Of a stretch of DNA of 7,119 nucleotides, positions 1 to 7,119 are shown in pieces (positions within the stretch are counted from its first letter, which is position 1; every line of letters begins with the position of its first letter). The stretch comes from Solirubrobacteraceae bacterium. GTDB taxonomy: Bacteria; Actinomycetota; Thermoleophilia; Solirubrobacterales; Solirubrobacteraceae. The stretch spans positions 1 to 7,119 of the forward strand of contig JAUJME010000080.1 of the NCBI GenBank assembly GCA_030447005.1, given 5' to 3'. The notes under the pieces are model-generated. The model did not search any database, was not told the DNA's origin, and worked only from the letters and a program-made list of their open reading frames with translations. The position numbers and the translations under genes are program-made.

Positions 1-2797
<2,797 letters not shown>

Positions 2798-2818
2798 GGG
2801 TCTGAGGCACGCCGAACG

Positions 2819-2838
2819 GCCGCGCGAAACCGCGCGGC
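2819..2838 (-). other. GC hairpin in the leader between the gene remnant and mfd
   Basis: The 71-nt gap before mfd (2798-2868) holds a perfect inverted repeat: an 8-bp stem (GCCGCGCG / CGCGCGGC) around a 4-nt loop, ending 21 nt before the mfd ATG. No T-run follows on the minus strand, so it is not a classical intrinsic terminator. It could be a U-less terminator for the upstream genes, a structure in the mfd 5' leader, or chance in GC-rich DNA. Upstream of it TAGACT (2857-2852, minus strand) fits a TAnnnT -10 box, but no convincing -35 box is seen, so an mfd promoter here is only possible. Confidence 0.4.
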
Positions 2839-2868
2839 GGGGTGCCCATCGAGTCTACGACGCGGGAC

Positions 2869-3171
2869 TCAGGGGAGGATGCGCAGGAGGCGCCCGTTCT
2901 CGGACGCGTAGAGACGATGGCGCACGAGCGCGAGGGTCGCGGGAGCGCGACGGACCAGGGTCCGCGTGCGCCCGGTGCGCAGGGAGCGGATCCGGATCAC
3001 GGGCCGGTAGCCGATCGCCTGTGGCCGCCTCTCGGTCCAGGCGACGATGCGATCGTCGAGGACGACGTTCGCGCACTCGAGCCGGCCGCACTCGCGGATG
3101 GTCTGCGGGCGCTTGCCGCAGCGCTGCAGGACCAGCCGCCCTACCGGCTCGGCCTCGTCGGTGTACGTGGC
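2869..3171 (-). pseudogene. Start-less C-terminal remnant of a propeller-like protein
   Basis: This is an open stretch of 100 codons ending in TGA (2871-2869). It lies in the same frame as the methyltransferase and begins directly after that gene's TAG. It contains no ATG, GTG or TTG until a GTG at 3000, more than half way through. Third positions are almost all G or C, and the translation looks like real protein, with alternating beta-strand pattern, for example VGRLVLQRCGKRP, VVLDDRIVAWTERR, LRTGRTRTLV and RLYASENGRLLRILP. This style resembles the last blades of the WD40/TolB-like repeat proteins common in Thermoleophilia; that assignment is from recalled style and is inference. The N-terminal part of such a gene is missing, because the methyltransferase with a complete C-terminus occupies the space. 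The simplest reading is a gene truncated by deletion or rearrangement. Alternatives are TAG readthrough from the methyltransferase, or a chance open frame. Confidence 0.55.
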
Positions 3172-3912
3172 CTACCGCGCGCGGCGCGCCAGGATGTTGA
3201 GCCGGACGTAGTCGAGCCCGTCGCCGGCGAGCTCCGCCGCGACGGCCTCGGCGAACGGCGCCCGCTCGGCCGGCTCGAGGCGCTCGAGGTGGGCGCCGAG
3301 GACGACAGTCGCGAGGTACTCGGCGAGATCGTCCGGCTCGACGCGGACGCGCTGCGGCCAGCACCAGACGTCCGTGAAGCCGAGGCGGCGCAGCCGCGCC
3401 TCCGTCTCGGCCGGCGAGGCGAAGTGCCATGGCCCGCGCCATCCCGCGAGCGCCGGGTGCCCGACGCGGCCGATCGCCGCGCGGACCGCCGCGATGTTCC
3501 CCTCGCCCCCGCACTGGGCGACGAGCCGGCCCCCGGGCGCGAGCGCCGCGTGCAGGCGGGCGAAGAGCCGGTCGTGGTCGGCGATCCAGTGGAAGGTGGC
3601 GGTGGAGAGGATCGCGTCGGCGGGCGGGTCGAGCTCGAGCTCGAGCAGGTCGGCGACGCGGACCTCGACGCGCTCGTCCGGCATCGTGGCCCGCGCCTGA
3701 TCGACCATGGACGGCGAGCCGTCGACCGCGACGACCTGTCCGGCCGGGAGCCGCTCGAGCAGTGCGGCGGTCACCCGGCCGCTGCCGCACCCCGCGTCGA
3801 GCACCCGCTCGTCGCCGCGGAGCACGAGCCGGTCGAGCACCTCGCGCCCCATCGCCTCCAGCGGAGCGGAGACCCGCTCGTAGGAGGTCGCGTTCCAGTC
3901 GCGGAGAGGCAT
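3172..3912 (-). CDS. Class I SAM-dependent methyltransferase, trans-aconitate methyltransferase-like
   Basis: This is a 246-residue soluble protein with a Rossmann-type methyltransferase fold. The opening WNATSYERVSAP resembles the start of Tam-like enzymes. Motif I is VLDAGCGSGRVT at residues 37-48 (SAM binding); the acidic end of strand 2 is in VVAVDGSPSMV with Asp64; a motif around VRVADLLEL has Asp88; the motif IV-like segment AILSTATFHWIADH spans residues 100-113; LAPGGRLVAQCGGEGN follows. The C-terminus LDYVRLNILARRAR is a normal family ending. Length matches the approximately 250 residues of the Tam/UbiE-like group, but the substrate cannot be read from sequence, so no symbol is given. 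The ATG at 3912 lies 12 nt after the stop of the membrane-protein gene with no clear ribosome binding site, suggesting co-transcription and perhaps coupled translation. The only odd point is the open remnant in the same frame after its TAG stop. Confidence 0.92.
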   Translation of the reverse strand: MPLRDWNATSYERVSAPLEAMGREVLDRLVLRGDERVLDAGCGSGRVTAALLERLPAGQVVAVDGSPSMVDQARATMPDERVEVRVADLLELELDPPADAILSTATFHWIADHDRLFARLHAALAPGGRLVAQCGGEGNIAAVRAAIGRVGHPALAGWRGPWHFASPAETEARLRRLGFTDVWCWPQRVRVEPDDLAEYLATVVLGAHLERLEPAERAPFAEAVAAELAGDGLDYVRLNILARRAR

Positions 3913-3924
3913 ACGGGCCGTACG

Positions 3925-5637
3925 CTATGGCACACGGTCCTTGCCGAGCACGACGACGATGGCGGCGCGGAAGGCGAAGGGCGCCGCGGGATCGCCCGCC
4001 AGAGGGCGCACGTCGGCGATGCCCAGTCTCTGCGCCACCACCGCGGCCCGGGGCCCCGCGGCCGGGGCGTACAGGACGCGGCTCCGGGCGGTGGCGAGCT
4101 CCGGCCGGCCGACCGCTCCCATCGCGCTCCCGCCCCCGGCGGCCCGGTGCACCTTCGCGATCTCGCTCACGGGCGCGCTGCCACCCGTCGCGTCGACCAC
4201 GGTCACCGGGAACCGGCCCTCTCCGAACCGGACGGCGGACTCGCGCGCCCGGCGCTCGCTGACGCCATGGGGCAGCACCGCCGCGAACACCCCGCCGCGA
4301 ATCCCGAACCCCACCCCGGTACCCGTCTCGCTCAGGACGAGCTCGCCGGCCGCGGCCGGCTCCTTGGCCCGCGGAGCGACCCCGAGCAGGAGCTGCCGCC
4401 CGGCGAAGGACACGAAGTCCCACGCGCCACGGCGGGCCGCGCCCGGGTCGAAGCACGCCGAGCCCAGCGCCCGGCCGGTGCGCATGGCCACGAGGCAGAG
4501 CGCCTGCCGGGGGACCGGCGTGGGGTCGGGGGCGCCCGGCGCGCACCGCCGCTCGCCCGCCGCGCCGGAGAGCGGCACCGCCAGGATCACGATTCCCTCG
4601 TCGACACCGACCGCGCGGATGCCCTCGACGTGGACGCGCTCGGCATCGAGGTCGCGGATCACCGCCTCGGCCTCCGGTGGCAGCTCGGCACGCGGCCCGG
4701 GAGGCACGAGCTCCTCGAGGCTCTCGGGGACCGGCTGCCGCGTGCCGTGGAGCGGGGGCGGCGGCGCCGAGCAGTCGATCCGCTGCGGCGGCCCCTGCTC
4801 GCCGGGGCGGAGCATCGTGACGTCGAGGGGCGCTCCGGCACGTGCGCCCGGCACGGTCACCGCGTAGAGGTTCTCGACCACGCCCGCCCGCTCGGGGCCC
4901 CGTCCGGCGTCGACCGTGACCCGCTCGACGCCGTCGGGGGCGAGCCCGATCACGGTCGGCGGCTCGGCATTGCCGGGCGCGAGCGTGACGGCGCGGCCGG
5001 CGCGGATCTGCTCGAGCGTGAAGCAGCCGACCTCGAAGCGCGGGGCACCGGAGACGAGGCAGGCTCCCGGCCCGTCGTCCTTGCCGGACCGCTCCTCCCC
5101 GTCGCACGCCTCGTCGGTCTGGACCCCGGAGCTCGGGACGACGTAGACCTCCGGGCCCGGGCGGTCGACGCCGGGCCGGCGAACGTCGCCGGAGCGCAAG
5201 CCGGTCACGGGCAGCCACGACAGGTCCGACTCGCGGCGGGCCGCATCGTCGTCGAACGGCGCGAACTCGGGGAGTGCGTCGAGAGGGGTCTGCGGACGCC
5301 GCAGGAGGCCGAGCGTCTCCCCGACCTCGCGCGGCACCGCGCGCGCCGGCGGCCGGGACGGCACCGAGCACGAAGCCGCCGCGACCGGCGCCTCGAGGAC
5401 CACGCGAGCGGCCCCCGCCGGCGCGACGCCGGTGAGCCGCTCGCCGCCGTCCGGCGCCCCGTCCAGGCGAACGGCGGCGAAGAGCACGACGGACACGAGC
5501 CCCGCGACGGGGACGAGCGCGAGAACCGGCCTGCCGAGCCGGCGCAGCCGCGGCCGCCGCCGCGTTCGCGCCCCGGCCACCCGCCGCCGCGCGGCGCCGG
5601 TCAGCTCGGCCTCGAGGTCGGCGAAGAAGTCGGTCAT
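3925..5637 (-). CDS. Single-pass membrane protein with LytR_C-like C-terminal domain, sigma-factor partner candidate
   Basis: This 570-residue protein has a short Arg-rich cytoplasmic N-terminus (residues 1-36), one hydrophobic segment at about 37-56 (PVLALVPVAGLVSVVLFAAV) and a large, Pro/Ala-rich part expected outside the membrane (N-in by the positive-inside rule). Two stretches look like a degenerate tandem repeat: CLV at 193 with a GLAP motif at 231-234, and CLV at 381 with a GVAP motif at 419-422, with 41 residues from Cys to Pro in both. Residues about 476-568 resemble LytR_C (VTVVDATG, SRVLYAPAAGPRAAVVAQRLG, then IVVVLGKD). Cys pairs (193/205 and 381/395) might form disulfides. The ATG overlaps the sigma-factor stop by ATGA, so the two are translationally coupled. 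This is the usual position of an anti-sigma or sensor partner, but no HxxxCxxC zinc-binding motif is present. Function is therefore inferred from context; the LytR_C call is moderately sure. Confidence 0.85.
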   Translation of the reverse strand: MTDFFADLEAELTGAARRRVAGARTRRRPRLRRLGRPVLALVPVAGLVSVVLFAAVRLDGAPDGGERLTGVAPAGAARVVLEAPVAAASCSVPSRPPARAVPREVGETLGLLRRPQTPLDALPEFAPFDDDAARRESDLSWLPVTGLRSGDVRRPGVDRPGPEVYVVPSSGVQTDEACDGEERSGKDDGPGACLVSGAPRFEVGCFTLEQIRAGRAVTLAPGNAEPPTVIGLAPDGVERVTVDAGRGPERAGVVENLYAVTVPGARAGAPLDVTMLRPGEQGPPQRIDCSAPPPPLHGTRQPVPESLEELVPPGPRAELPPEAEAVIRDLDAERVHVEGIRAVGVDEGIVILAVPLSGAAGERRCAPGAPDPTPVPRQALCLVAMRTGRALGSACFDPGAARRGAWDFVSFAGRQLLLGVAPRAKEPAAAGELVLSETGTGVGFGIRGGVFAAVLPHGVSERRARESAVRFGEGRFPVTVVDATGGSAPVSEIAKVHRAAGGGSAMGAVGRPELATARSRVLYAPAAGPRAAVVAQRLGIADVRPLAGDPAAPFAFRAAIVVVLGKDRVP

Positions 5638-6185
5638 GGCCGGGGTTCCTCCATGCGGGCGCGCAGGCCGGCGAGGCCGCGCGAGACGCGTTTGCGGATC
5701 ACGGATTCGGACGTCCGGGCGGCGAGGGCGATCTCCCCGTAGTCGCGCTCGTCGAGCACGCGGGCGCGGACCGCGTCGCGCTGGTCGGGCGGGAGGCGCT
5801 CGAGCACCGCGGCGGCGTCCTCGTCGGCCGCCGCCTCGACCTGGGCCAGCGCCGCGTCGTCGAGCACGACGGGCTCCATCCCGAGGCGGCGGCGGGCGCG
5901 GTCGTCGACGCTGCCGCGCCGGTGCGCCGCCGCGAGCTGGTGGCGGGCGATCCCGTAGAGCCAGGCGACCGCGGGCCCGCGCGCGGCGTCGAAGCGGGCG
6001 CAGCCGTCGAGCGCGGCGGCGAACGTCTCCGCCGTCAGATCGGCCGCGAGCTCGGGCTCCCGGGTGCGGCGCAGGAAGTACCCGGCGAGCGGCCGGGCGT
6101 GGCGGCGGTAGAACAGCGCGAAGGCGTCCGGCTCCGCCGCGGCGGCGGCGAGGAGCTGCTCGTCGGTGCGGGGGTCTGCGCCCAT
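5634..6185 (-). CDS. ECF-type RNA polymerase sigma factor (sigma-70 family)
   Basis: This 183-residue protein carries the two conserved sigma domains and little else, as in extracytoplasmic function sigma factors. Region 2 runs from FALFYRRHARPLAGYFLRR through ELAADLTAETFAAAL to AVAWLYGIARHQLAAAHRR (core-polymerase and -10 binding). After a variable linker, region 4 has LERLPPDQRDAVRARVL and the helix-turn-helix YGEIALAARTSESVIRKR followed by VSRGLAGLRARM (-35 recognition). It would direct RNA polymerase to a small regulon. The ATG at 6185 was chosen because a G-rich run (GTGGGGG) lies just before it; a GTG at 6194 in the same frame would add three residues and lacks a ribosome binding site. 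The stop overlaps the start of the membrane-protein gene by ATGA. It starts 40 nt after pth, so it may be read from upstream, from its own promoter, or both. No C-terminal regulatory extension is present. Confidence 0.93.
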   Translation of the reverse strand: MGADPRTDEQLLAAAAAEPDAFALFYRRHARPLAGYFLRRTREPELAADLTAETFAAALDGCARFDAARGPAVAWLYGIARHQLAAAHRRGSVDDRARRRLGMEPVVLDDAALAQVEAAADEDAAAVLERLPPDQRDAVRARVLDERDYGEIALAARTSESVIRKRVSRGLAGLRARMEEPRP

Positions 6186-6194
6186 CGCCCCCAC

Positions 6195-6220
6195 TTGTCG
6201 CAGGCCGGCGGAGTTGTGAC
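6195..6220 (-). promoter_or_regulatory. Possible ECF-type promoter for the sigma-factor gene
   Basis: On the minus strand GTCACAAC (6220-6213) is followed 12 nt later by CGACAA (6200-6195). ECF promoters often have an AAC-containing or TGTCACA-like -35 element and a CG-containing -10 element at about this distance, and ECF genes are often autoregulated. If used, transcription would start around 6185-6189, at or a few bases before the ATG at 6185, giving a leaderless or nearly leaderless message. The match is by eye and the gap between pth and the sigma gene is short, so this is tentative. Confidence 0.28.
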
Positions 6221-6225
6221 CAGCC

Positions 6226-6813
6226 CTAGCCCGGCAGCCCCCCGTCGAGCACGATCCGCTCGGCCGTGTCGGCGGCGCGGGCGACCAGGTCGCCGACCTC
6301 GGCGGCCGGCTGGCGCCACCGCCCGAGGACGTGGGCGGCGACGATGTCGGGGTCGGTCGAGTCGGGGCGCCCGACGCCGATCCGGACCCGGTGGAAGTCC
6401 GGCCCGCCGAGCTCGCGCTTGAGCGACTTCAGCCCGTTGTGGCCAGCGAGGCCGCCGCCGAGCCGGGCGCGGATCTCGCCGAAGGGCAGGTCGATCTCGT
6501 CGTGGAGGACGAGCAGCCGGTCGAGCTCGACCCCCAGCGCGCCGCGCGCCGGGCCGGCCGAGCGCCCCGCCTCGTTCATGTAGGTCTGCGGCTTGAGCAC
6601 CGCCACCCGCGGGCCGCCCGGGCCGGTGCGGCCCTCGACGATCTCGCCCGCGTACTTCCGGCGCCACCCGCCGAGCTCCCATCTGCGGGCGAGCTCCTCG
6701 GCGACGAGGAAGCCGACGTTGTGAGGCGTCTGCGCGTAGCGGGAGCCCGGGTTGCCGAGCCCGACGAGCAGCCAGTCGTGCGGCGAGGGAGCCCCCTTGA
6801 AGAGCTTACGCAG
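6226..6813 (-). CDS. pth: Peptidyl-tRNA hydrolase, apparent CTG start
   Basis: Pth hydrolyses the ester bond of peptidyl-tRNAs released from stalled ribosomes, recycling tRNA in the cytoplasm. With a start at 6813 the protein is 195 residues, the normal family length. Visible landmarks are LLVGLGNPGSRYAQTPHNVGF (split here as LLVGLGNPGS then RYAQTPHNVGF) with Asn21 and catalytic His31, KPQTYMNEAGRS with Asn80, LVLHDEIDLPFGEIR with Asp105, and GHNGLKSL with Asn126; these match the substrate-binding and catalytic residues of the E. coli enzyme (Asn10, His20, Asn68, Asp93, Asn114). The frame has no ATG, GTG or TTG upstream until far into L25; the first one inside is GTG 6606 (codon 70), which would remove the active site. 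The only sensible initiator is CTG at 6813, giving MRKLFKGAPSPHDW and overlapping the rplY stop by 8 nt, so translation is probably coupled to L25. A base error near the start is the alternative. Confidence 0.9.
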   Translation of the reverse strand: MRKLFKGAPSPHDWLLVGLGNPGSRYAQTPHNVGFLVAEELARRWELGGWRRKYAGEIVEGRTGPGGPRVAVLKPQTYMNEAGRSAGPARGALGVELDRLLVLHDEIDLPFGEIRARLGGGLAGHNGLKSLKRELGGPDFHRVRIGVGRPDSTDPDIVAAHVLGRWRQPAAEVGDLVARAADTAERIVLDGGLPG

Positions 6814-7119
6814 CGTCGGGGGAGTCGCCGGGGTCGGCGGCGCCCTCGGCGGCCTCGTCGCCCGTGTCGCCCGCGGCCTTGCCGGCCTCGATCTCGCCCT
6901 CCTCGCCGATGATGGCGGTCTCGGTCTCGATCTCGTCCTCCGTCGGCTCGAGCGTCGGCGGAGTGATCGTCGCGATGACCGTCTCGTCGAGGTCGTCGAG
7001 CAGCGTGACGCCCTGCGGCGGGGTCACGACGGAGAGCGTCAGCGTCTCGTTCATCGCCATCCCGGAGACGTCGTGGGTGATCACGTCGGGCAGGTCGCCG
7101 GGCAGCGCCTCGATGTTGA
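6806..7119 (-). CDS. rplY: 50S ribosomal protein L25/CTC, C-terminal part (N-terminus beyond window)
   Basis: L25 (general stress protein CTC in long form) binds 5S rRNA in the large ribosomal subunit. Only the last 103 residues are in the window. They begin NIEALPGDLPDVITHDVSGM, continue NETLTLSVVTPPQGVTLLDD and then VIATITPPTLEPTEDE, which is the TL5/CTC C-terminal beta domain of long L25 proteins. The rRNA-binding N-terminal domain lies beyond the right edge. After the domain comes a Glu/Asp/Ala/Gly-rich acidic tail of about 45 residues (EIETETAIIGEEGEIE onward), typical of actinobacterial L25 and probably disordered. The gene ends at TAA 6808-6806, inside the first codons of pth. Gene order L25 then pth is conserved widely, which supports both calls. 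Confidence 0.95.
   Translation of the reverse strand, partial: NIEALPGDLPDVITHDVSGMAMNETLTLSVVTPPQGVTLLDDLDETVIATITPPTLEPTEDEIETETAIIGEEGEIEAGKAAGDTGDEAAEGAADPGDSPDAA

Noticed and set aside
3629..3650. Short repeated GAGCTC/CTCGAG run
   Set aside because: It encodes the LLELEL segment of the methyltransferase; Leu/Glu codon alternation explains it.
2855..5371. An 838-codon open frame on the minus strand in another frame
   Set aside because: It overlaps the methyltransferase and membrane-protein genes out of frame, and its translation is mostly Arg/Ala/Gly/Pro, typical of a shifted reading of GC-rich genes.
2842..5742. A 966-codon open frame on the plus strand
   Set aside because: It crosses the boundaries of four independent minus-strand units (remnant, methyltransferase, membrane protein, sigma factor) and has no recognisable domain; it is a composition artefact.
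6226..6260. Terminator after pth
   Set aside because: No stable stem followed by a T-run is visible on the minus strand after the pth stop.
6226..6606. A 126-residue pth starting at the internal GTG 6606
   Set aside because: It would lack the GLGNPG strand and the catalytic histidine, which are encoded intact just upstream in the same frame.

Overview
This window is very GC-rich, every gene lies on the minus strand, and third codon positions are almost all G or C. It looks like a chromosomal segment of a high-GC actinobacterium. The gene content and protein style (a Tam-like methyltransferase, an ECF sigma factor paired with a LytR_C-type membrane protein, and a propeller-like fragment) suggest class Thermoleophilia, perhaps Solirubrobacterales. 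That placement is inference from recognised sequence style, not a phylogeny.

In transcription order (right to left) the window holds: the C-terminal part of ribosomal protein L25/CTC (rplY, entering from the right edge); peptidyl-tRNA hydrolase (pth), overlapping it; an ECF-type sigma factor; a 570-residue single-pass membrane protein with a LytR_C-like C-terminus, overlapping the sigma gene by ATGA; a class I SAM-dependent methyltransferase 12 nt further on; a 100-codon coding remnant with no start codon; a short leader with a GC hairpin; and mfd, the transcription-repair coupling factor, whose last part runs off the left edge. No tRNA, rRNA, CRISPR array or insertion sequence was seen.

The outer genes (rplY, pth, mfd) form a known housekeeping neighbourhood, as in the ctc-spoVC-fin-mfd order of Bacillus. 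Here about 3.4 kb of accessory genes sits between pth and mfd. The sigma factor and membrane protein are translationally coupled and probably form a regulator/partner pair; the methyltransferase is close enough to be co-transcribed with them.

The observations most worth a second look are: pth has no ATG, GTG or TTG start ahead of its catalytic residues, so it needs a CTG start (or the sequence has an error); the start-less remnant lies in the same frame directly behind the methyltransferase stop; the sigma/LytR_C membrane protein pair lacks a recognisable zinc-binding anti-sigma domain; and a possible ECF-type promoter sits immediately in front of the sigma gene.
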